64,000 bases of DNA, from assembly GCA_964019695.1 (NCBI GenBank), contig OZ026530.1, positions 27,664,108 through 27,728,107 of the forward strand. Direction: 5' to 3'. The position numbers and the translations under genes were made by a program. Below are positions 12,801-24,800 of this stretch, piece after piece. Every line of letters begins with the position of its first letter. The stretch's first letter is position 1. The DNA comes from Loripinus fragilis. Its lineage: Eukaryota > Mollusca > Bivalvia > Lucinida > Lucinidae. The notes under the pieces are model-generated. The model saw only the letters and a program-made list of their open reading frames with translations, was not told the origin of the DNA and ran no database searches.

Positions 12801-15800
12801 ATGAAAAGTACTAGATATTTTCTGTGAAAAATTGTGCAAGTTTCATATTTTGTACAATCTTGCAGTTGCATCCCATTAACTATTTTTAGACAACATTGAA
12901 AAAAATTCAAGAAAAATTCAAATCTTTTGAAAATATTATGGAAAATGGAGCATTTGCTCTTTTGGAGCAAATGCTCCATTTTCCATATTTTTTTTCAAAT
13001 ACATGATATTTCAAGGCGTCAAAAGGCACTATTATGGAGTTAAAGGTTAAAAATAATGGTAGGAACTTGTAAGTCTCACCTTTGGCATACCTCAGAATCT
13101 CTGACTTTGCCAGGTCTGCAATCTCAGGCCACACTATAGAGTTTAATTTCTTCAACTGTTCCTGTAAGAGTTTACAAAACTTAAACTTTTGTTGCTTGTA
13201 TAAACTTTCCTATGATTTCATTGGTTGCATTATTGTGTTCATATCTGAAAACTTTGAACCATTTTACTCTAAATTGTGACATTTTTCTATGTACATTTTC
13301 ATAGAAAACAGGTTGGACTTAACATTTGACATTACATGTGAATTTAACAGATGATATATCAAGCCTAATTGGATTTCTTAACCCTTTACCTCATAGAGAG
13401 ACGCATTTTAACGCTTTTGCAAACAGAGCAGACCCAGATCGGACAGAGCTGCCTGATCAGGGTTGAAATGACTAGACAATCACTTAGTTAAGCATTTAAT
13501 ACATGTCGTCTGTAAGCTAGAATGAACAACAACGTAACTAGGAAACCAACGTTATATATAGGCAACGTCGTAACGTTAGACTGGTAATGGATATTACAAG
13601 GGTCTACTCTTTTTGCCTATAGAAATATGATATATATCTGTTCCTATGCTAGTGTACCTGACAAGTAATTTCTTTGTTCTATGTACCAGCATAAAAGTTT
13701 ATTTATATAATCATTCATAGTGGGTGGAGCCTAGTATGAATATTCAAGAAGGAAAGGTTTAAAAACATGTATGCGACAAAATGATTAAGTCTTCTGCAAA
13801 TTTAGAAAGCCAATCACATACAGAATTATATTTTCATGAACAATCACCATCCAATGGATTAGATACAAACCAGTTCCATTATCTATACAAAAAATAGTGT
13901 TTGCCTTCAAAGACCTCTCCCTACCACCATTACATTCTAGAGTAAAATGAGAATGAGAGCACATAATTACCTTATCTGAGAAAACTTTGGGTCCTAGAAG
14001 TTTCCTGTCTACTTCCCCGTCTTTTCCAACTATATCCTCACCAAACACTTCAACAACCTTCTCAAATCCCCTCGTACCCTTCAAGTAGGCTTTATGACCT
14101 AGATAACAGGTAAGGGAACTCTTTACAGTGGTAAATAGAGAATACTAGATGAGTGTCATTCAATATCAAGTTTAACGTGCAAGGCTTCGAGAGCACTTGC
14201 TGAATCGTGAGGCTCTGCCAAGCGATTCAGCATGCATTCTCAAAGCAAGCCTAGTAAACTTGATATCAAAAGAAGTGAACCAGGTATTCTATTTTAATAT
14301 CAGTTTACCTATTGGTTCACTCTTCAAACTGGTGATTATGAAGCAAATATCAAGTTTACTGTCAATTCAACATCATTGACTTCATTCAAAAAATGCAATG
14401 TCATGCTGACCTGATAAATATAACAATGACATGATCAAAAGGCAAAGTGATATCCATGGAGGAACTTTCATTGATATACACAAATCTTTCTACAACAAAT
14501 TCAATCAGTTAAAATCCCACTTTTATAAACCCAGGGACAATATTCATTTGTCATCTTCAGGTACAAGAGGACTGCTTGGATGTATTAATCAATACATAGA
14601 CATTGTAGAAAGTTTTAAGCATTGTGCCTATCATGGACTATCAACCCAGATAGTTAGCAAGTCTCATCCCCAACGAAAAGAGAGCAGACTGTATGCTTCC
14701 TCATATAGAAATAACCACGGAAAAGGGAACAAAAACTATATTAATTCAGAAAGATGTTTTAAATGTGGTTTAACAAACCACAAAACTTACCAATGTCGCC
14801 ATAAAAACCAGTTACAATGTTATAATTGCAAATTTTATGGCCACAGAGATTCAGTGTGCTGGAACTTTTAGGACAGTGGCAAATATGCCCTTGATTTTGA
14901 AAAACATCCTATATTCCTGTCAGAAAATAGGTTCCATTCTCTGGCAGATATATGTGGTGTTTGTAATTGTATTAGTTGTGAATGTAATGATATAATCTCA
15001 AATATACCTTTGGAAACAAATTCCTTATATCAAAATGATACTTCATTTTCCGAACCAGTCAATGACTACATATATGATTTATCTACACTTTTCGATCAAA
15101 GTTTTGAAACTAATGTTCAGTACACAAATCTTACCATTGATAACAATGTGCATGTACTTTCTACTGAAAACAATGTGCATGACTCTACTTGTTCTTCCAT
15201 GAGTGCCCAAAGCATGCTGAATTTAGGTTTAGGTAAAAAAGGTTTTAAAATGGGTCACTTAAATGTTCAGGGTATACAGAGTAAAATTGAACAAATTGAT
15301 TTACTGCTAAATTGCTCTAGAAATGACATCCAATTATTTGGACTAAGTGAGAGTAAGTTAAATGACTCTCACACTTCTAACTTTTTCAATATAAAAAACT
15401 TTCAACTTTTTCGTAAAGATAGAGTTATTTCTGCTGGTAGACCTGAACAAGGGGGAGGAATTATTGTCTATGTGAAAGATGGAATCAAGTGTGAGAGGAG
15501 AATTGATTTAGAATGTGTGAACATTGAATGTATTTGGTTAGAAATTTTCCCCCAAAATAGCAAAAGTTTTTTGACTGGCATTATGTATAGGCATCCAAAT
15601 GAAACTGTTCAGTGGAATGAAATTTTTGACAATCAATTTGATAAAGTATTAGCATGTGAAAAGGAAATTTATTTGATGGGAGACTTTAATCGTGACTTAC
15701 TGCAGGTCAATATAAAGAAAACCTGGCTTGAATATATGGAATCATTTGGTCTTGAACAAATTGTTAAGTCTCCAACTAGAATTACAGATCATTCAGAAAC

Positions 15801-18800
15801 ACTAATTGACCATATATATTGTAATAACTTGAGTAATGTACTATCAACAAAGGTGCCGATTTTGGGGCTTAGTGATCATTTCCCTGTTTTCGTAACAAGA
15901 AAACAAAATTCATCTTCAGTACTTAAAAAGTCTCATCATCTAATTTCATATAGGTCTTTCAAGAATTTTAATGAAGCTGAATTTATTAATGATTTGTCTT
16001 CAACGCCTTGGGATGTTATCAAAATATTTGATGATACAAATGATATTGTTGAAAGCTGGTCATCTTTATTTTTAGACATTATTGATAAGCATTTACCTTT
16101 GAAACAGCATCGTGTTGAACGTAAACAACAACCAAAATGGCTAAATGGAGAAATAATAGATGCGATAAAAACAAGACACAGGTACAAGTCTATAAATGAT
16201 AATGAGCAGTACAAAATTTGGCGCAATAAGGTATGTTCCCTCATAAAACAATCTAAAAAATATCAGTATTCCGAAATTTTAAATGAAAATGCAAACAATC
16301 CTGCCAGTGTATGGAAATTATTTAAAGAAATTGGGGCAAGTAAATGTAAGGACAGCTGTGGGATATCTTCATTGAACGTTGACAATAATAGTATTGAAAA
16401 TCCAAAAGATATTGCAGATCAGTTCAATAAATATTTTGTTTCAGTATCATCAAAAATCAAAGAACCTCCTTTGGCATCTAATTTTGATAAATTAAAAGAG
16501 TTTTGTGATAAGAAAATCCCTGCAAATACTTATTTTTCAATACCATGTATCTCACAAGAAAAAGAAGAAAAATATCTTAAAAACATTGATATTACCAAAG
16601 CTACTGGCTCTGATAACATTGGAGCCAGGTTACTTAAGCTAGCAGCTCCATTTATTTCTGACAGTTTAATGTATATCTGTAATCAAAGCATACTTAACTC
16701 AACTTTTCCAGATAAGTGGAAAGAGGGCAAAGTAAGACCCTTATATAAAAATGGCCCTAAGGATGACACCAATAATTATAGACACATCTCAATTTTGCCT
16801 GTCATATCTAAAATGCTAGAAAAACATGTGCATGATTCCTTAATGACTTATTTGACCTCTCATAAATTGCTTCATTCAACACAATCAGGTTTCAGACCCA
16901 ATCATTCTTGTGAGACAGCCTTGCTTCAGATGGCCAATAAATTCCTAGAAGCAATAAATAGCAGTCAGATAATTGGTATGGTCATGGTTGATTTTAGAAA
17001 AGCCTTTGATTTGGTAGATCATACACTTTTGCTTAAAAAGCTAAGACACTATAAACTTTCAGATAAAACAATTAATTGGTTTTCTTCTTATTTGTTGGGC
17101 AGGAAGCAGAAAGTTGTCATAAATAATATTGAATCAAGAATGGAGAATGTTTTGTGTGGTGTGCCTCAAGGGTCAATCTTGGGTCCATTGTTATTTCTAA
17201 TGTTTATAAACGATCTACCACTTTATACTAATAATGTAACCACTGATCTTTATGCGGACGACACCACATTATACATGGTTGGTGAAACTCAAGAGTATAT
17301 TGAACAAAACCTGCAGATGGCTTTACAAAATCTCTCTGAATGGTGTAAGCTCAATGGAATGCTATTAAACACAGATAAAACCAAGGCAATGTTAATTACC
17401 ACCTCCCAAAAACGGCTTCATCTCAATAATGACATTTTGCATCTAACTTACAACAATGCTGTTTTGAACTCAGTTGAAAATGAGAAAGTTCTTGGTGTTC
17501 GCATTGATAACAATCTTACCTGGTCTATTCATATTAATTTTATTGCTAAGAAAATTTCTTCAAATCTATGGCTATTATCCAAATTGAAGGACTATTTATC
17601 CACTGAACACAGAGTTCAATTTTACAAAACATATATTCAACCCCACATTGACTATTGTTCTACAATATGGGGAGGAACATCTCAATATAATCTTAACAGA
17701 ATTTATAGGCTACAAAAAAGAGCTGTTAAAATCATTGTAAATTACCAATATGATAACATTGCCAACAGTATGGATGAGCTTAAATTTTAAACATATATGA
17801 ACGCATTTTCCTCAGGAAGGCTAAATTTATGTTTAAAGTTTCTAAATCTGTCCTACCCTCATATGTAAATGAAATGTTCTCTTTTCGACCTTTTAATGAA
17901 ACGCTTCAGTCTCTAAGATCAACAGGTGCATTGGATTTTTATACTCCAAGACCACAAAAAGAAATTTTCAAACAAAGCTTAATTTATTCAGGTCCAGTTA
18001 TTTGGAACAACTTACCTGACTGTTTAAAAAATTTAGAAACTGTTGATTCTTTTCATAGACATTGTATTAAATGGATGAAATCCAGTCTATCTTTCAATCT
18101 TTGAAACTGAAGCATTTTGTCCGTATGAACATAAATTTTGAGTGTAAAATTGTGAATATGTTTCGTTCCTCAGTTTTAACAGTTAGTTTGATGCTTAAAA
18201 GAACTGTCTCATTGAGATGCTTCTTTTGAGTACCTAAAACATGTGTTTGAAATTTGGTATCAATATTTAAAGCACTTTTATCTAGAGGTGTGATATCTAT
18301 AATTGTTTATGTATATAAAGTGAGCCTGTGTGTATGTAGGTTTGAAAGTGCTCCATGCTGCTTGTATTATTTTATATACATGTAAATCATCTTTGTACTT
18401 TATACTTGTATTCTTTTTTGGCAGTAGTTTATAGAGGGCCTCATGGAAGATTAGCTTTTTTTTGCTAAATGTGTTACCCTCTGAAAATAAAGACTATTAT
18501 CATTATTATTATTTAACTGACGTGAGAAAGACAACATTTATCAGGTCAATGCGCAACAATGCTGTTAATATGAAAGGTAACTGATAATACCCTATTCTAA
18601 AACCCCTGTGTGCATGTTTCCCTATACATCTTTGTATTTTCCAGCCCTGCTTTATCTAGGACACTTGAACACAGTTGGGAAGATTATGTCACATTTTACA
18701 GCAAATTTACATGATAACTAGGCCACATGATATAATGTCCTAAACATTTTTTGAGAAGAAAAAAACAGATGCTGAAGGGCTGGTTTTAGTTTCATTCAGG

Positions 18801-21800
18801 CACTAAACAAATGTGAGAACTTGTTGTTTTTGAAAATCTTTAAAGTTGCGTACTTGTAAATGGGAAGGCTATTTCTATGGATTTTGACCATGTCAGGCCA
18901 AAACATAGATTGGGGAAAAGCATCATTTGATTTCAAACTTGCACTGTTGGGGCTTATAGAAAACTGTGGAAAATGTGACAACGTCCGAATGGGTTAAATC
19001 AGGAACCACAGATCCAGTACCATTACTAATAGTTACTCGATATTAAACAATGGAACTAAAAATGCTGTGATTATTTAATCTTTTTGTTTTAGAAAATGAT
19101 AAAAAGGCATATTCTATATTTTTTGGCCTTTATTTTTTTTCTTTTTATTCAATTTCCCAAAGTCAATTGATTCTCCCACAATCCATTAAAGTAATAGCTT
19201 CAAACAACAATCTATTGATGGAATTCTTTAGCCCCTAAAATGGTAGCTACTACGTCTTGATTTGGTTACCTCGAACTACTGATAACTTGACACATTTTGC
19301 TCAGTCCCTTTGATTTTGAGGTATCGAGAGAATACTGTATATGGAGGTAATTTGTTAAGAGCTAATGAGTTTAACAACATTAAAGATTAAATTCTGTAGG
19401 CAGTAACAATTAGGGGATAACTGTATTTAAAATTTTAATTTGGGGAGGTATATCCTCCATTGTACGGCCGGAAATCATGCTTTACATGATTTCCGACTGT
19501 ATATCTGATGATATACCTCCCAAAATGAAAATTTTGAATATTGTTATCCCCATTCTAATGCACTTCTACAATTAGTGTTGCAAGCCAGATATACTGCCTC
19601 AAATTTCGACTTTATCCGAACAGATGTCACGTTACAAAAGCAAATGCATTAGAATACATATTCAAAGATTTGTACAATATTTTTATCATATAAAAGCTTC
19701 ATGCAAATACAATATGAAAGTGTTGTGTTCCTTTTGCCTTTCAGTTGAAATCACAACTACCTACCTAGTTTATCACAGTCTATTGACACAGCTCCCTGGC
19801 CTTCAAGTCGTTTACAAATGGCAGATTTTCCACTAGCAATACCACCTGTCAGTCCTATAATATAGGGCCTCTCTGATCCTGTAACACCAGCCTTCAAAAT
19901 TAACAATTTTAATTGGCAATTGGACTGAATAGGACCTGTCTGATCCTCTAACACCAGCCTATAAAATAATGGATCATGCTCTCAGATATTATACGTGGAC
20001 GACCTGATGCACTATTGCACTCGGCCTTCGGCCTCGTGCAATAGTGCATCAGGATGTCCACGGCACCTCGGGGTAACAGTTTTGACTATACTACAAAAAG
20101 GCATGAAATAAATGTTTTATTACCCAACCCATTTGATGAAATACTTAGCAGCGTTCCTGGAATGGAGTTGCTGTAGACGATGGGGTTTTGTTGCAAAACA
20201 GAAAATTTCACCAAATCTACTCAAGTTTGATCTCAAAATGTCCAGCTCGTTCTAACTAAGAAAACGAGTACCCACACTTTATGTTTCTGACCATAAACAA
20301 CAGAGTTATTGGAGTTCAAAGTTGCCAAACCATGCCTTATTGTCACCATTGTTGCATAACGTCTCCTTTCATAAACGAACCTTACGCGCATTGTCGTCGC
20401 GCACGCTGATAAGCGCCTGTGTGTTTTTAACAGGGAAGCGGGAAACCAGGCCATGGTATAGTGCCAGTATAGAGTCGAATTTATTTCCCCGGTCAATAGT
20501 TCAGTGACTCATGAAATAGCAAAAAATAGACAATTACTCTGTATATAGACGGTTGGGTAATAATGTAGAATAGTAACTTTTGAAATGAGAAAACTATAAT
20601 GAAAAAATACCTCAACACTGCTTATCAGATACTCCAACACAATACATTGTCCAATAGAAAAAAACAAACTACCATTAAAATAAAAAAGCATCCAGTCCAT
20701 TTTTTGCTTGTAAAGGTAGTAGTTAGAAAGCATTCCAATCCACACTATCACTCGAAATTACAAGTACTGGGGAGTTTAGTTACCGGTATACGGTAAATGT
20801 TCTAACATTTTGAACACATTTTCCCTACAAAAAAAGCCCTAGACAAACAGCGCAGACAGCCTAAATAGACAAAACAGAAGCACTCTGATCAGAGCTTCCC
20901 TGTTTGCTATTCTGACAAGCATTTCGTTATTTCTGTTATTTCTGCCCTGAAAACTAACATTTTATTTGAGAAGAGAAAAGTTCTTGAATTTTTAGAAGAA
21001 TTACCATAGGTTATGACTCTCTTGTTGAAGTAGTGTCCCATATAATACTCTTTTACAAAACTCTCATCAATGTATTTCCCAAAACAAAAACTTATATTTT
21101 CATAGGCACATTGGGATTACCATTATAGAAAAACATAAGTATAATACAGGTATAAACATATATAACATCATATATAACATGTAGGACAGAAAAGTGAATT
21201 GGGTGCTTCATGATGTTTGGTGGGTGGGGTAAAATGGTAAGCAATATTGAAATATGATACAGCATTATATCAATCACATGTCTAAAGTGTGACTGCCAAC
21301 TGGGTCTCAATATGACTGCTTTATAAAGAAGTGTTCTTCCCATCTGGGTAGCTTTTCATGTTTGGCCCTGATTTTGAGAAGACTTTATGCTTTGTGGGCT
21401 TTTTAGTTTGGCCACCATTAAGCAGGGACTTATTCAGACAACAAGAATATACAGGCCTACAAAGGTATTGAAATATGCCAGAAATTTAGTGAGTGAATAT
21501 GTTGTGCAACTTTTTGCACTTGGGCATCCTACCAGGTCGCCTTATAGTAAGGAAAATTGCCCCCTGTGCTTGCAGTATATATGGGTGGAGAGTATCTTCT
21601 CTACCTCTCTATCACTTTGGAGATTTCCAACATATCAATAAAATATTCAGACCGGCTTGTTAACCTTCAAAAATAAAAAAATAGGTAAAATAATTAACAA
21701 TGAATAAATGGTAAAATAATAAACAGTAAATATTCTAATCTTTTGAACACTAGATACCAGGATTATTTAAGAGTGAGTACCAGAAAAATAATTTTCTTAT

Positions 21801-24800
21801 TTTTCAACCAAAACATATGTTGTGGGTATTCAAAAGAACCGTCTCAATGAGACGGTCCTTTTGAGCAACCAAAACATATGCTAAAAATCATGGTTAAGAA
21901 ATATTAACAATTTTACGCTGAACATTTTTGTTCATCAAAACCTATGAGATACTGACGAAAAAGCATTGACAAACAGTGCAAACTGTAAGAAAAGTGTTCA
22001 AAGTGTTTAGAAAATTGACTGCAGCTTGACTGACCTTCAGAGGGTTATAAACAGTACCAAGTAGACGTTTCCTCAGAGATGAAGAGCTGACTTTCTCTTC
22101 CTCATATTGACTATGACAGAGATCTTCAACCAACTCTATGGTATATTCTAAGAGACGCTTCATACCCTGAGATAATACCAGAAAAACCTCTTACAGCAAT
22201 ATTTACATTTTCAAAGCAAGCCTTTAATGAATCTTTAGATTTTTGCAACCGTTCATAGCCTCATGAACAGCACAAAATTTGATTGACAGCTGCCAAGCTC
22301 ACTTGCCCATGCAATTCACCTCGAACATCAAATTCATTCGCCAGATGTGACACTGGTGTTAAACACTGTTGTGAATGACAGTGAGCCACACCTGAGATGC
22401 AATGCAAAACAAGCTTCTTGTTTGTTCCGTTGGCTGTCTGTGTTCACACTGGCTGTTCTGCTTTTCACTCCAACAAAACCGTTAATACGATAAAATATTA
22501 AATACAAAATTGTTTTATCTCCTAAATTATAGATAATTTCTATATTTTTATAACAAAATGTAAATATAAGTAATAAATTAAATTTTTGGAAGGTTCATGG
22601 AATCATGAATACTTCGGGTCTCTTGCAAAGTAAGTGGCTTTACGTTAACTTTGCAAGAGACCCCAAGTATTCATGATCCCATGAACCTTCCAAAAATCGA
22701 ATTCATTTCTTAAATGAATACTCACAGGTTTAGATAAACAAAAGAGCCCTGACACGAGATTTCCAACAATGTGGTATGTGCGACCAGCAAATGCTCAAAC
22801 CAGCCTGCACATATATGCAGTCTGATACGAGCCTTTGCTATTCGCTACAATATTCTATGACTGTTAAGCTACTGGCCGAACAGCATTTGGAGTTTCTAAG
22901 CTTAAAAAGAAACTGCACAGGCTCGTCTGAGTCTACATATATTCATGTCAAAATGCCACATTGCTCGAAAACTCATGTGGCGGTTCAACAAATTTCTGCG
23001 TGAAATTGTAAAATTTTTCTTGCCCTTAATTTTTAGCATATGTTTTTCGGCGCTCAAAAGGTCTCATTGAGACGGTTCTTTTGAGCACCCACAACATAAG
23101 TTTTGCTTCAGAAATAAGAAAACAATTTTTCTGCTACACACTCTTAACTAAAGGCCTGAATACTGTATTCAAACAACACGCTCTTATATGCACACCCCAG
23201 TATTTACAAATTGTAGACTCTATATAGTTTTTCAATAGAGAGCTTGGAATTTTGAAAAGTTAACCCTTAAAGCGCCAAGAAAAAAAAATGCACCTGAAAA
23301 TGTCATCTGCTGAAGTGGTCTGCTGCAAATAATTGCCTAACATTACGGACCAATTAAGTATAGAAGGAGACAGCATGGACCCAGAACAGACTGCTCCACA
23401 CTGTTTGTCATAGAGGCGTGTTAACTTTTCAGCAGACGAGAAAAGCAGACGACTTTTTGTGCGATTGGCGCAAAAAAGTTAAGCATATACAGTGCCCTTA
23501 ATAGAGAAAACAGACCTCCTCCACCACAAGCACTCAAATTTGACATTTTTCTCGAATGTAACCTTGATAATTAGAGCAACGTCACCAATACCTAACCAAG
23601 TCTTCATCACACCCCAATGTTATATCCATGCAAATTTGGTTCCAATCCACCCACTAGTCCATCAGATATCTTGCATCCAAGTAAGCATCACACCAGCGCC
23701 AACCCAGATGCCGACAGGATCTGCATCCAAAACATTATGTCCCCTCTCGATAAACATGATAATCTTGTTTCAGAACAGTACATCTGTTTGAACTTTTCTT
23801 ATTATACCAGGCTCTTAATTTCCCTCAGAACTATACTATCATCAAGCCCCGAAGTTATAAAACTCACCTGAACACAAAAGTTTATCATGTTCATAAATGT
23901 TAAAATGCCAACAATTGTTGGTTTGTTTGTTTGATTTGATTCTTTACATCCCAGTCAACATTTTTTCAGTTATGTCGCGGCGGGTCTTCCTGGGTTGAAC
24001 CAGTACTAAGCAAGGATAAATGTGTCTTGTTCATGGTGCCAGTGAGATTCTAACCCGCGGCACCTCAGTCTCGAGACCAGCACTCTTCCACTGAACCACT
24101 GTGCTCCCTATCCAACAATTGTTGGCATTTTAACATTTATTAGCATGCTAAATGCAACATCTGAGAGTTTGAATGCAAAAAAAGTCAGAAGTTTTTAGCA
24201 GTTTTGTTTTTATGAGCAGTTGAAATTTCATGCTCAATTGAGTTGAGCACGAAAAAAGTTTTATATCATGTGGGCCAGGCCTCCAGACAAAAGAACTATT
24301 TCAGTGACATATATGACTTGGCTAATTTCTTTGTCTCTTTGAATACTCATTATTGGCCTAAATTCAATATAGAGGATCTTTCATAAGCGCTCATGTTTTA
24401 TCAAATTTATAAAATGAGTTGGGGAAATGTGATAAAATGCAAGGCTTGCCGAGCACTTGATCATTTAAGTTGCATAAATTCAAGAATACAGGAGCATGAA
24501 TGTTAGATTCTGTTTATCATATGGCTTTAGAATTATTTGTAATCATGTTTTGGTGCGAAAACGCGAACATTTTGCCAAATATGTGTGACGTTGTTATGAG
24601 CGTCATTTCATTATGTTACCAAATCTGTTAATCACTAGTGATTAATCGCGATTTTAATGCATGGCGTTATATCAGTCCCAGATGCAATGTCATATATTAA
24701 AAAGAAATAAAAAACAAAAAGATGTACTCTGAGAAAACAGCATGGTAAAAATGTTTGCTTTAAGGCTCAATCTTAGCTTGGGACCTTGCTTCATCTTAAC

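Larger units (their letters stand above)
14405..18518 (+). mobile_element. CR1/Jockey-like LINE, 5'-truncated, nearly intact, antisense in COASY intron 5
   Basis: Contains the end of ORF1, a long ORF2 (endonuclease plus reverse transcriptase) with one late frameshift, and a 3' UTR with AATAAA (18486) and an (ATT)n tail. The intact reading frame suggests recent insertion. It lies opposite to the host gene. The 5' boundary is approximate and I could not define a target duplication. Confidence 0.88.

Noticed and set aside
12934..12991. MicroRNA precursor in COASY intron 7
   Set aside because: The arms are perfectly complementary with a tiny loop, as in MITE cores and unlike animal miRNA precursors. 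Small RNA data would be needed.
14197..14379. Short ORF just upstream of the LINE as part of its ORF1
   Set aside because: No similarity to an esterase or coiled-coil ORF1, and it lies in palindromic sequence (TATCAAGTTTA arms) that seems separate from the LINE.
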